Shown: in pieces, positions 21,216 to 29,490 of the stretch
Layout of the letters: every line of letters starts with the position of its first letter
How positions within the stretch are numbered: the stretch's first letter is position 1
From: Asticcacaulis sp. YBE204
GTDB taxonomy: Bacteria > Pseudomonadota > Alphaproteobacteria > Caulobacterales > Caulobacteraceae
Direction of reading: 5' to 3'
Assembly (NCBI RefSeq): GCF_000495855.1
Contig: NZ_AWGF01000002.1
Span: 62,001-126,000, forward strand
DNA: 64,000 bases
Notes under the pieces: generated by a model
Seen by the model: only the letters and a program-made list of their open reading frames with translations
Database searches by the model: none
What the model was told of the DNA's origin: nothing
Program-made: the position numbers and the translations under genes

Positions 21216-22969
21216 ACGACCTTGGCCACATGCGTCTGCAACCCATGCAAGCGCGAATAGAGCCCCTGCTGACGGTCGAGCAGCGAGTCGTGGTCGCCCT
21301 CTTCGGCGATTTGGCCGTCCTTCATGACGATGATCTTGTCGGCGCTGGCGATGGTCGACAGGCGGTGGGCGATGACCAGCGCCGTGCGGCCCCGGAGCAG
21401 GGTTTTCAGCCCGTCCTGCACCAGCTTTTCCGACTCGGTGTCCAGCGCCGAGGTCGCCTCGTCGAGGATGATCAGGCTGGGGTCGCGCAGGATGGCGCGG
21501 GCGATGGCGATGCGCTGCTTTTCGCCGCCGGACAGGCGCACGCCGCGTTCGCCGACCATCGTGTCGTAACCTTCGGGCAAGCGGCTGATGAAGTCGTCGG
21601 CGTGGGCGGCTTTTGAGGCTTCGATCACGTCGTCGCGCTGGGCACCGACGCGGGCGAAGCTGATATTGTCGCCGATCGAGTCGTTGAACAGGGCGATATC
21701 CTGAAGCACCGCGCCGATGCGGGTGCGCAGACTGTTTTGCGTATAGCTGCGGATATCGCGGCCATTGATCAGGATTTCGCCTTCGCTTACGTCATAGAAG
21801 CGCATGGCCAGCTTGATGATGGTCGATTTCCCCGATCCGCTGGGTCCGACCAGCGCCACGGTCTGCCCCTCGCCTGCGGTAAAGGACAGGTTGCGGAGCG
21901 CCGGGCGCGTCTGGCCCGGATAGGTGAAGCCGACATTGCGGAATTCGATGTGACGGATGGGCTCGACCTCGACGGCATCGGTGCGGTCGGTGACTGTCGT
22001 CGGCACCTCGATCAACTCGACAAGGCGTTCCGACGCGCTGTCGACATCGCCCGCCGTATTGACCAGCCGCGTGATGGGCACAATCGTCGTGATGACGGCC
22101 TGAGTGAGCGCAAAGACCAGCAGGATATCGCCGACCGTATAGGCCTGATGCAGCGCGCCCCAGGCGACCCAGCCGATCGAGCCGATGACGGCCAGTGAAT
22201 TGATCAGATTGACCACCACCGCCGAGCGCTGCTCGATGCCGGTTTCGGTGCGGCGAACGTCCCACCATTCGTCCTGAACCGCGTCATAGCGCCGCTGAAC
22301 GATGCGCTCGCCGGCGAAGCTGCGTACCGTGGCGATCTGGCTGACCATTTCGCTGAGCAGGCCGCTCATCTTGCCGACAAGGCCGTTCCAGCGGCGGCGC
22401 AGGGGCTTGGTTTTCTTGACGGCGAGGTAGGACGAAATAAGATTATAGGGCACCAGTAACAGCATGACGAGGCCGACGGCCGGAGCCTTTATCAGCAGAA
22501 CGATAATCCCGAAGACGAGTTGCAATATGCTGGCCAGCGTCCCTTCGGAGAGTTGAAAGAGCCATTGGGTGACGGTGATGCAGTTGCCGAAACGGTCGGT
22601 GATGTCGCCGACGCGGTTTCGCTCATAGTAGTCGAGCGACAGGCCGGTCATGGTCTCGAACACCCGTCGGCGCAGGGTCGAGATGGAGTGGAGCCAGAGC
22701 TGGTCCGACTGATGGTCCTGCCAGTAGCCGAACAGGGTGGTGAACAGGCGGATGACGGCGAAGGCCCCTACCGCCCAGCCGACCGCGATCAGGGCGGCGT
22801 CGTAATCGACGCGGTTGCCGAACAGGTCGGTGATCGTATTGACGATGCTGCGGAAGACATAGGGGGTCGCGGTCGCGCCGAACCCCAGCACGGCGCTCGA
22901 CAGGATCAGGCCGATAATGCGGCCTCGATATTCCGGGATGAGTTGAATGATTTTCCAGATATTGGTCAT
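21212..22969 (-). CDS. ABC exporter, fused permease and ATPase (MsbA-like), 585 aa
   Basis: Half-transporter with an N-terminal six-helix exporter domain (about residues 15-310) and a C-terminal nucleotide-binding domain. Walker A is GPSGSGKST, the signature is RLSGGEKQR, Walker B is LIILDEATSALD, and the switch histidine lies in VIAHRLSTIASAD. It probably acts as a homodimer exporting lipid or drug-like molecules. It lies downstream of the sulfur operon on the same strand but 73 nt away behind a weak hairpin, so it may or may not be part of it. Confidence 0.9.
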   Translation of the reverse strand: MTNIWKIIQLIPEYRGRIIGLILSSAVLGFGATATPYVFRSIVNTITDLFGNRVDYDAALIAVGWAVGAFAVIRLFTTLFGYWQDHQSDQLWLHSISTLRRRVFETMTGLSLDYYERNRVGDITDRFGNCITVTQWLFQLSEGTLASILQLVFGIIVLLIKAPAVGLVMLLLVPYNLISSYLAVKKTKPLRRRWNGLVGKMSGLLSEMVSQIATVRSFAGERIVQRRYDAVQDEWWDVRRTETGIEQRSAVVVNLINSLAVIGSIGWVAWGALHQAYTVGDILLVFALTQAVITTIVPITRLVNTAGDVDSASERLVELIEVPTTVTDRTDAVEVEPIRHIEFRNVGFTYPGQTRPALRNLSFTAGEGQTVALVGPSGSGKSTIIKLAMRFYDVSEGEILINGRDIRSYTQNSLRTRIGAVLQDIALFNDSIGDNISFARVGAQRDDVIEASKAAHADDFISRLPEGYDTMVGERGVRLSGGEKQRIAIARAILRDPSLIILDEATSALDTESEKLVQDGLKTLLRGRTALVIAHRLSTIASADKIIVMKDGQIAEEGDHDSLLDRQQGLYSRLHGLQTHVAKVV

Positions 22970-22997
22970 GGTGGCCCGGATATATAAAGTCGTAGGA

Positions 22998-23025
22998 AGG
23001 CCCGCGCGGTATCCTGCGTGGGCCT
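22998..23025 (-). terminator. Weak hairpin between sulfur operon and ABC exporter
   Basis: 10-bp stem AGGCCCGCGC with GCGTGGGCCT (one G-T pair), 8-nt loop. No T run follows on the minus strand, so it could be a partial terminator or an mRNA processing hairpin. Confidence 0.4.
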
Positions 23026-23042
23026 GTAGAAAGTTACGCGAA

Positions 23043-23786
23043 TTACTCGGCGGCTTCCTGATGGATGGTGCCGTCCTGTGAGACGGTCGCCGTCTTCGGA
23101 ATCAGGCCGCTCATGCGCCATTGCTGCTGATAGACACCGGGGCCGAAGGGCTTGGAGCCGCCCAGCGAGGCGGCGAGCGTCTGGAACTGCGCGCCCTCTT
23201 CGAGGAGCAGGATGAAGTCGGCCAGCGCCAGCAGGCCCTTCTTGCCCCAGACGGTGGCGCCGCCATTGGCTTCGATGATGCCGGGGATTTCGGCGTCGAT
23301 CTTCAGCTGATCGAGGATGAAGTCGACCTCCGGCTGGAGACGATCGACATAGACCGGCAGCGAGCGGACGAAGCGGTGGCGCTGCACCGGCACGTAGAGG
23401 AAATCGAGTTCACGATGCGCCTGCGCATAGGCCCCCAGATAGGGCGTATGAACGTGGCTGATCGTCGTCACGTCGTCGTGCTCACGGAACAGCTTGGTGT
23501 AACGGCCTTCGCCGCCGGGTCCGGCTTTACCGAGATAGACCGTGCCGTCGAAACCGACGACGGAGGTACGCACCTCGTCGAGGTCGTCGCCCCACGGACC
23601 GGTATAGCCGAGATTGATCAGCTTCTCTTCGCCGGGGATGCGCTGTACGAAGCCCAGCGTGCCGGTGGCCGAGATGGTGCGCGTTTCGCGCAGGACGCGG
23701 AAGGCCTTTCGCGCGTCTTTTTGCGCCTGAATGACGAAGGCGGTGGCTTCGGGCGACAAGCCCGCAATCGATTGTATGTCGGACAT
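23043..23786 (-). CDS. Class II aldolase/adducin-family protein, 247 aa
   Basis: Fold of L-fuculose-phosphate aldolases and related zinc enzymes. Ser/Thr-rich substrate loop ISATGTLGFVQRIPGEEKL is followed by the zinc-binding histidine pair in TISHVHTPYLGAYAQAHRELDF and a further histidine in VPVQRHRFVRSLP. The ATG at 23786 has an AAGGATC ribosome site; the longer frame upstream is not credible. It is the last gene of the TonB/ABC/monooxygenase operon, 22 nt after the previous gene. Its role could be to process the aldehyde or hydroxy product left after desulfonation, but this is inference. Ribulose-phosphate-4-epimerase-like or decarboxylase activity are alternatives. Confidence 0.85.
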   Translation of the reverse strand: MSDIQSIAGLSPEATAFVIQAQKDARKAFRVLRETRTISATGTLGFVQRIPGEEKLINLGYTGPWGDDLDEVRTSVVGFDGTVYLGKAGPGGEGRYTKLFREHDDVTTISHVHTPYLGAYAQAHRELDFLYVPVQRHRFVRSLPVYVDRLQPEVDFILDQLKIDAEIPGIIEANGGATVWGKKGLLALADFILLLEEGAQFQTLAASLGGSKPFGPGVYQQQWRMSGLIPKTATVSQDGTIHQEAAE

Positions 23787-23808
23787 GATGTGATCCTTTC
23801 TATTAAAA

Positions 23809-24951
23809 TTATTCCGCTGCCACACGCAGCGTTTGACGACCACGCACCAGCGGAAGAACCTCTTCCCCGACCCGGTAAGCTTCTTCGAGGTGCGGCGTGC
23901 CGGCGAAGATCAGGCCGCCGACGCCGAGGCCCAGCAAAGTGTCGATGCGTTCGGCGGCGGTCTCGTAAGAGCCGACGATACCGAGCGGCGATCCTTGCGC
24001 GCCGAGAATGCCAAGGCCCGAGAAGAAGCCGTCGATTTGCAGGTCTTTCGGGTCTTTGTCGGCGGTCGGGCGCAGGTGTTCGGGGATGGGCGAGCCCACC
24101 GCGTCGCCCCGGCGCATGGCGGCACGCTGACGCTCGATGGCCTCCCAGTCGGCATTGGCCCAGCCACGGCGCACCTCGGCCCAGGCCTCTTCTTCGGTCG
24201 CGCGGGCCAGGATGTTGAGGCGGATGGCGGGTTTGACGCTGCGACCATCCTTCGAGGCCAGTTCGCGCACGCGGTCGAACTTGGCGCGCAGCTTGTCCAG
24301 CGGCTCCATGTGCGTCAGGTTGAAGTCGGCGTGCTTGCCTTGCGCGGTCAAAGCGGCATCCGACGACCCTGCGAAATAAAGCTCCGGGCGGACCTGACCG
24401 GCCAGCGGCGCGGGCAGACCGGCGTCCTTCACCTGATAGAACTTGCCGTCATAGCTGAACGGGCCGCCGTTCCACACGCCCTCGAACACATTGAGGAACT
24501 CGGTCGTGCGGGTATAGCGGTCGTCGTGGGCGATGCGGTCGCCCCACCACAACTGCCCCGGACCACCTCCGCCGGTGATGATGTTGAACAGAAGCCGCCC
24601 GTTCGACAGACGTTGCAGCGATGCGGCAGCCTTGGCGGCATAGACCGGATTGATCCACGGCGGCTGAAACGCGATCATGAAGCGCAGGGCCCTGGTGTGC
24701 CGCGCCAGCGACGACGCGATGACCCACGGATCGTCGGTCTGCGGGAAGGACGGGATCAGCGCGCCGTCGAAACCGGCGGTTTCCGCCGCGCGGGCGATCT
24801 CGAGCAGATGCTCGTGATAGGCCGCCGGATCGTGCGGCGACGGCGCCAGATTGCCGGGTTTCAACGCGCCCCAGTCGCCGCGCGTATCGGACGGTAGGGC
24901 GACATCGGCGCGGTCGCCGTGGGTGGGAAGTCTCCAGTGGAACTGTACCAT
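23809..24951 (-). CDS. LLM-class FMNH2-dependent monooxygenase (SsuD-like), 380 aa
   Basis: Bacterial-luciferase-like TIM barrel closely patterned on alkanesulfonate monooxygenase SsuD: FHWRLPTHGD at the N-terminus, LSNGRLLFNIITGG, RYTRTTEFLNVFEGVW, ELYFAGSSDAAL and PHLEEAYRVGEEVLPLV. From memory of E. coli SsuD, the active-site Cys54 position (PTGRSCEDAW) reads PSFPQTDDPW here, and the His228 position (IRLHV) reads IRLNI, so substrate or chemistry may differ. The region before the last helices (LGILGAQGSPLGIVGSYE) is also unlike SsuD. It probably takes FMNH2 from a reductase encoded elsewhere; none is in this operon. It lies 12 nt downstream of a second monooxygenase gene. Confidence 0.9.
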   Translation of the reverse strand: MVQFHWRLPTHGDRADVALPSDTRGDWGALKPGNLAPSPHDPAAYHEHLLEIARAAETAGFDGALIPSFPQTDDPWVIASSLARHTRALRFMIAFQPPWINPVYAAKAAASLQRLSNGRLLFNIITGGGGPGQLWWGDRIAHDDRYTRTTEFLNVFEGVWNGGPFSYDGKFYQVKDAGLPAPLAGQVRPELYFAGSSDAALTAQGKHADFNLTHMEPLDKLRAKFDRVRELASKDGRSVKPAIRLNILARATEEEAWAEVRRGWANADWEAIERQRAAMRRGDAVGSPIPEHLRPTADKDPKDLQIDGFFSGLGILGAQGSPLGIVGSYETAAERIDTLLGLGVGGLIFAGTPHLEEAYRVGEEVLPLVRGRQTLRVAAE

Positions 24952-24963
24952 TTCTTTTGCTCC

Positions 24964-25947
24964 TTATGCCGTTTTCTGCAAGCGACCGGCCCAGCCCGAC
25001 AGGCGCGGCAGGACGTGCTGGGCGGTGCGATAGGCGTCTTCGAGATGCGGACGGGCGCGCAGGATCAGGGTGGAGACCCCGACCTCGACATAGGCTTCGA
25101 GCCGTTGCGCGACGTGATCGTAGTCGCCGCTGAGGCGCGGATCGCCCTCCCCGTCGCGCGTATGGGCGGCGGCTTCGGCCTCGGCCTGCGTGTGACGGGC
25201 GGTGATTTCGGCGCGCAGGCCGAAGCGGATCGAACGATCTCCGGCCAGCGCTTTCAGCCGTGCGATATGAGCACTGACGATTTCCGGGCTTTCGGAGTCG
25301 AAGAGATAAAGATCGGCGTGTTTCGCCCCCAGCACCAGAGCTTCGTCGGTCGTGCCCGACAGGACGATCTCCGGCAGGGGCTGCCCTTCCAGCGGGCCAT
25401 TGAAGCCGCCGTTGAGCACCTCATAATACTGCCCTTCGAAGGTGTAGGGCTTCTCGTTCCAGAAACCCTTGAACACGGTCAGGAACTCATCAGCACGGGC
25501 GATCTGTTCGGCCACGCTGCGGTCGTGACCGTGCCATGCGCCAGGCTCAGCTTCGCGCGTCACCAGATCGAGGACCAGCCGCCCGCCGGTCAGGCGCTGA
25601 AAGCTGGTGGCGATCTTGGCCGTATAGACCGCCGACAGGAAATGCGCCGGCAGTTCGGGCACAAGCTTGAGGCGGCGAACGTCGCGGGCAATGGCCCCGG
25701 CGACGATCAGCGGCTCTTCGCCCTCGTCGGTTTGCGGGATGATCACCCCGTCGAAACCGCCCAGTTCGGCGGCGCGCGCCACCTGCACGAGGTAGTCGTA
25801 ATAGCTGACCTCTTCGTGCCCGTGGGCGCGATCGAAGCGCCACGCCCGCGACGGGGCGTTTTGGTAATCGCCACGGTTCCATTGGCTGCGGTCGGCGGTG
25901 CGCCCGTCGCCATTGACGGGTAATTGCCAGAATATTTCGAGTGCCAT
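24964..25947 (-). CDS. LLM-class FMNH2-dependent monooxygenase, second SsuD-like copy, 327 aa
   Basis: Shorter luciferase-like protein: LEIFWQLPVNGDGRT, LVQVARAAELGGFDGVIIPQ, FQRLTGGRLVLDLVTRE, IARADEFLTVFKGFWNE, PEIVLSGTTDEALVLGAKHADLYL. The SsuD His228 neighbourhood reads FGLRAEITAR, so that histidine is glutamate in this copy. It is about 50 residues shorter than its neighbour, mainly in the C-terminal loop that closes over the active site in SsuD. Having two divergent enzymes in one operon suggests two successive oxidations or two substrates. It lies 3 nt after the binding-protein gene. Confidence 0.88.
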   Translation of the reverse strand: MALEIFWQLPVNGDGRTADRSQWNRGDYQNAPSRAWRFDRAHGHEEVSYYDYLVQVARAAELGGFDGVIIPQTDEGEEPLIVAGAIARDVRRLKLVPELPAHFLSAVYTAKIATSFQRLTGGRLVLDLVTREAEPGAWHGHDRSVAEQIARADEFLTVFKGFWNEKPYTFEGQYYEVLNGGFNGPLEGQPLPEIVLSGTTDEALVLGAKHADLYLFDSESPEIVSAHIARLKALAGDRSIRFGLRAEITARHTQAEAEAAAHTRDGEGDPRLSGDYDHVAQRLEAYVEVGVSTLILRARPHLEDAYRTAQHVLPRLSGWAGRLQKTA

Positions 25948-25950
25948 GAC

Positions 25951-27045
25951 TCAGGCTCCAGTCTTGAACTTGCTTGCGTCCCAGTAGGTTTCTAGGGACA
26001 GGGTTTTGAGGGCTTTTTCGACCAGGCTGTCGTCGAGCAGGGCATCGACATCGACGTCACCGGTGATAATCCCGTTCTGCTTGGCAAAGGCCGAGGCTTC
26101 GCGATAATGGGTGTAAAGTTCCGGCGGAAAACGCGGCGACCAGCGGTCCTTCCAGCTGATGTTCGACTGATCGTAGGTCCGGCGGACGATGTGTTCCGGC
26201 GTGCCGTTGCGCGTGCCGAGCAGCACGATCTCGTCCTTGTTTTTCTCATCCGAAATCCAGTGCGCGGCGCGGACATAGCTATCGACGACCAGTTGCGCGA
26301 TATCGGGCTGGTCGCTGAGGAACTTGCGCGATACCCACTGCCCGCCCCAGCTTTTCCAGTCGAGCGGCTGATCGGCGGTGGACCAGATGATTTTCGCCAC
26401 GCCCTTGTCCTCCAGCCCGAAGGCCGAGATGGTGAACAGGCCGTCGACCCCGCCGGTCGCCACGGCGGCGGCCCCGGCGTCGGGGTTGATATTGAATATC
26501 TGGAAATCTTCGTAGGTCAGGCCCTTCGAGGTCAGCAACCGCAGCAGCGGCAGCTCCCACGGACGCCCGCGATGGATGGCCAGACGCTTGCCTTTCAGGT
26601 CTTCGATGGACTTGGCCGTGGAACCTACTGGTACGACCAGATAGGAGTCGCTGGGGTTGCCGGGGAGGACCAGCTTGGTCTTGCCGGTCGTGTTGCTGGC
26701 ATTGAGGATGATCGACGGCAGGTCGGAATAGCCCGCGAACTGGATCTGATGGTTGGCGAAGGCCTCATTGACGATGGGGCCGACGGCGGAGTTAGGGGCC
26801 GGGAAATATTCCAGCTTGATGCCCTTTTTCTCCAGCCCTTCGCGCAGCCAGCCGAACTTGTCGACCACGTAGTCGAGGCCCGACAGGCGCACCTTCTGAC
26901 CCGCGAAGCTTGACACGACGGCGATCTTGAGCGTGGTGATCCCGGCCTTGTCCTTCGACACCGAGCAGCCGGACAGGGCCACGCCGAGCGCAGCGGCGAA
27001 CCCGCCCGCCAGAACACCGCGACGGGATGAATTAAAACCGGTCAT
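25951..27045 (-). CDS. SsuA/TauA-like ABC substrate-binding lipoprotein, 364 aa
   Basis: Periplasmic binding protein for aliphatic sulfonates or related anions. The N-terminus has both a twin-arginine stretch (SSRRGVLAGGFAAALGVAL) and a lipobox ending in LSGC, so it is probably a Tat-exported lipoprotein. The body has two Rossmann-like lobes: TLKIAVVSSFAGQKVRLSGL, NEAFANHQIQFAGYSDLPSI, SIEDLKGKRLAIHRGRPWE and GGVDGLFTISAFGLED. Its stop is followed within 3 nt by the monooxygenase gene, and its start overlaps the ATPase gene by 4 nt (ATGA). Confidence 0.9.
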   Translation of the reverse strand: MTGFNSSRRGVLAGGFAAALGVALSGCSVSKDKAGITTLKIAVVSSFAGQKVRLSGLDYVVDKFGWLREGLEKKGIKLEYFPAPNSAVGPIVNEAFANHQIQFAGYSDLPSIILNASNTTGKTKLVLPGNPSDSYLVVPVGSTAKSIEDLKGKRLAIHRGRPWELPLLRLLTSKGLTYEDFQIFNINPDAGAAAVATGGVDGLFTISAFGLEDKGVAKIIWSTADQPLDWKSWGGQWVSRKFLSDQPDIAQLVVDSYVRAAHWISDEKNKDEIVLLGTRNGTPEHIVRRTYDQSNISWKDRWSPRFPPELYTHYREASAFAKQNGIITGDVDVDALLDDSLVEKALKTLSLETYWDASKFKTGA

Positions 27046-27821
27046 ATGACGACTCCGTTGGTAAGGTCTTTGAGCACTTCGTCGCGAATAGCGTGCAGGA
27101 CGGGTGAGGCGCGGTCGCGCGGGTGGGCCAGCGGCACATCGACGATGCGGCGGATGCGGCCCGGCTCCGGGTCCATGATGACGACGCGGTCACCGAGATA
27201 GACGGCCTCTTCGACATCGTGCGTGACCATGATCATGGTCATGCGGTGCTGAAGCCAGATGCGTTGAAGCTCGTTCTGCAAGCGCAGGCGCGTCAGGGCG
27301 TCGAGCGCGCCGAGCGGTTCATCGAGCAGCAGGACCTTGGGCTGGCTGACCAGAGCGCGGGCGATGGCCGCGCGCTGGGCCATACCGCCGGACAGCTCCT
27401 TCGGATAGGCGCTCTCGAAGCCCTTCAGCCCAACGAGGTCAATCAGGTCGAGGACGCGCTTATCCTTCTCAGCCTTCGGTATATTCTGGTTGACCAAGGC
27501 GAAGGCGACGTTTTCGCGCACCGTCATCCACGGCAGCAGCGACGGATCCTGAAAGATCATGCCGCGGTCGAGACTGGGAGCGTTAATGACCTTGCCATCG
27601 AGCTGGATCGTGCCGGAATAGTCGTTCTCGAGACCGGAAACGAGACGCAGCAGGGTCGATTTGCCGCAACCGCTGCGTCCGACGATGCTGACGAATTCGC
27701 CCTCATGCACATCGAGGTCGATATTGAGCAGGACACGCAGAGCCTTCTGGTCGATGACGTAGTTCTTCGACAGCGACTGGATGCTGAGCTTGGCCGTGGG
27801 GGATGGGGTTTCAAAAGGCAT
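27042..27821 (-). CDS. SsuB/TauB-like ABC transporter ATP-binding protein, 259 aa
   Basis: Cytoplasmic ATPase of the importer. Walker A is GRSGCGKST (residues about 49-57), the Q loop is MIFQDPSLLPW, the signature ELSGGMAQR, Walker B VLLLDEPLGALD and the H loop MVTHDVEEAVYLGD. Length and motifs match SsuB/TauB. It lies 5 nt after a permease gene and overlaps the binding-protein gene. Confidence 0.93.
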   Translation of the reverse strand: MPFETPSPTAKLSIQSLSKNYVIDQKALRVLLNIDLDVHEGEFVSIVGRSGCGKSTLLRLVSGLENDYSGTIQLDGKVINAPSLDRGMIFQDPSLLPWMTVRENVAFALVNQNIPKAEKDKRVLDLIDLVGLKGFESAYPKELSGGMAQRAAIARALVSQPKVLLLDEPLGALDALTRLRLQNELQRIWLQHRMTMIMVTHDVEEAVYLGDRVVIMDPEPGRIRRIVDVPLAHPRDRASPVLHAIRDEVLKDLTNGVVI

Positions 27822-27826
27822 GGTGC

Positions 27827-28636
27827 TTATCTCACATTGCGCCAGCGCAGGACGCGGTCGGCGATCTTGCTGACGATGAGGTTGGTGACGTAGCCGGTGA
27901 CGCCGATGATGATGACGGCGAGCAGCACGACCTCCATGCGGAAGGCGGCCTGACCGTTGGCCATCATGTTGCCGAGGCCGGGCCCGGGATTGAAGAACAG
28001 CTCGCTGCCGACCGAGGACAGCCAGGTGAAGGCGACCGCCTGCATCAGGCCGGTGAAGACGCTGGGCAGTGCGCCCGGCAGGACGATGTGACGGAAGGTC
28101 TGCCAGCGGCTGGCGAGGAAGATGCGGCCCACCGCGACGTGACGGGCATCGATGTGCTTCAGGCCTTCATAGGTGTTGAGGACGGTGGGATAAAAGGCGG
28201 CCAGCGAGATAATCAGCAGCTTCGACGGCTCGCCATTGCCGAACCACAGGCTGATCAGGGGGATGTAACCCAGCAGCGGCACCTGACGGATCGCCTGATA
28301 GATCGGATTGACCAGCACATCAACGGGGCGGAAGGTCGCCATCAGGGCGCCCAGCGACACGCCGAGCAGCCCGCCGATGGCAAAGCCCGACGCGGTGCGC
28401 CCGAGGCTGGCCAGCCAGTTGATCGGAATTTCCCCATCGGCAAAGTGTTCGATCAGGCTTTTGAACACACCGTCCAGCGGCACGAAGACATAGGCCTGAA
28501 CCGCGCCTTGCTGCGAAGCCAGTTGCCACGCCACCAGCGCCAGTATGGGAATGACGAAGCCGCGCAGACCGAGAAAAAACTTGGCAATTCGGTCACCGGT
28601 CGTGGGTCGGATATCGGTAAGGACGGCGGTATTCAT
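27827..28636 (-). CDS. SsuC/TauC-like ABC permease, 269 aa
   Basis: Inner-membrane importer subunit with about six helices. The ATPase-coupling EAA loop lies near residues 155-185 (TYEGLKHIDARHVAVGRIFLA) with the following SRWQTFRHIVLPGALPSVFTGL typical of SsuC. It overlaps the preceding permease by 4 nt. The two permeases are different enough to form a heterodimer, or to serve alternative complexes with one ATPase. Confidence 0.9.
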   Translation of the reverse strand: MNTAVLTDIRPTTGDRIAKFFLGLRGFVIPILALVAWQLASQQGAVQAYVFVPLDGVFKSLIEHFADGEIPINWLASLGRTASGFAIGGLLGVSLGALMATFRPVDVLVNPIYQAIRQVPLLGYIPLISLWFGNGEPSKLLIISLAAFYPTVLNTYEGLKHIDARHVAVGRIFLASRWQTFRHIVLPGALPSVFTGLMQAVAFTWLSSVGSELFFNPGPGLGNMMANGQAAFRMEVVLLAVIIIGVTGYVTNLIVSKIADRVLRWRNVR

Positions 28637-29478
28637 GCGTTCTGTTTCCGTGAGCCGCGCGTCAGGACCCGCTCAAGCGCGCGGAACCCCTTGTCGAGCG
28701 TGAAGCCGATCAGGCCGGTGATGACGACCCCGATGAGGACCAGATCAAGGCGGAAGGTCTGACGCCCCCACTCCATCATCTGGCCGATGCCGCTGTCGGC
28801 GACGAGCAGTTCGGCGGCGACCAGCACCATCCACGAGCGGGCGAGCGCCGTGCGCAGACCCTGCACAAGCACCGGCAGACTGGCCGGGACGATAACGTGG
28901 GTGAATTGCGTCAGGGCCGGGATGCGGTGGATGCGCGCCACGTCGAGCCAGGTGCGCGGGATGCCCTTGACGCCCTGAAATGCGGCCAGCGCAACGGGTA
29001 AGGCGGTGGCCTTGGCGACCAGCACCAGCTTCACCGTCTCGCCTACCCCGAAGATCATGATGAAGGCCGGGATCAGCGCCACGGTCGGCAATTGCCGCAG
29101 GATGTGGAACCCCGGCAGGACATAGGCCTCGGCCTGTTTCGACACCCCCATCAGGGTGCCGAGCGCAATGCCGATGCCTGCGCCGATCAGGTAGCCGCCG
29201 AACAGGCGACCGAGGCTGCCCGTCAGGTGATCCGGCAACTGACCGTTGCTCCAGTAGGTGACGAAGGTGGTCCACAGAACCTCAGGCGGGACGACGATCT
29301 CTGCCGGAAACCAGCCGCTGCGGCTGAGCAGCGTCCAGCCGACGATCAGGATGATCGGGGACAGGACCGCCGCCAGACGCTGCCGCTTCCACGGCTTGCG
29401 TTCGGGGGCCGGGGGCGCCAAAAGCGCCACCGGTGCCGCCGTTACGCGGGTTTTCAGTATGACCGAACCGTCGTCCAC
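28633..29478 (-). CDS. SsuC/TauC-like ABC permease, 281 aa
   Basis: Second permease of the same importer: a cytoplasmic N-terminus, then helices from about residue 35 (LAAVLSPIILIVGWTLLS), and an EAA-type loop AAFQGVKGIPRTWLDVARIHRI followed by FTHVIVPASLPVLVQGLR. Most Ssu operons have one ssuC; two side by side is less usual. It is separated by 12 nt from the TonB receptor upstream, so outer- and inner-membrane uptake are co-transcribed. Confidence 0.9.
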   Translation of the reverse strand: MDDGSVILKTRVTAAPVALLAPPAPERKPWKRQRLAAVLSPIILIVGWTLLSRSGWFPAEIVVPPEVLWTTFVTYWSNGQLPDHLTGSLGRLFGGYLIGAGIGIALGTLMGVSKQAEAYVLPGFHILRQLPTVALIPAFIMIFGVGETVKLVLVAKATALPVALAAFQGVKGIPRTWLDVARIHRIPALTQFTHVIVPASLPVLVQGLRTALARSWMVLVAAELLVADSGIGQMMEWGRQTFRLDLVLIGVVITGLIGFTLDKGFRALERVLTRGSRKQNA

Positions 29479-29490
29479 GCCATTCTCCTC

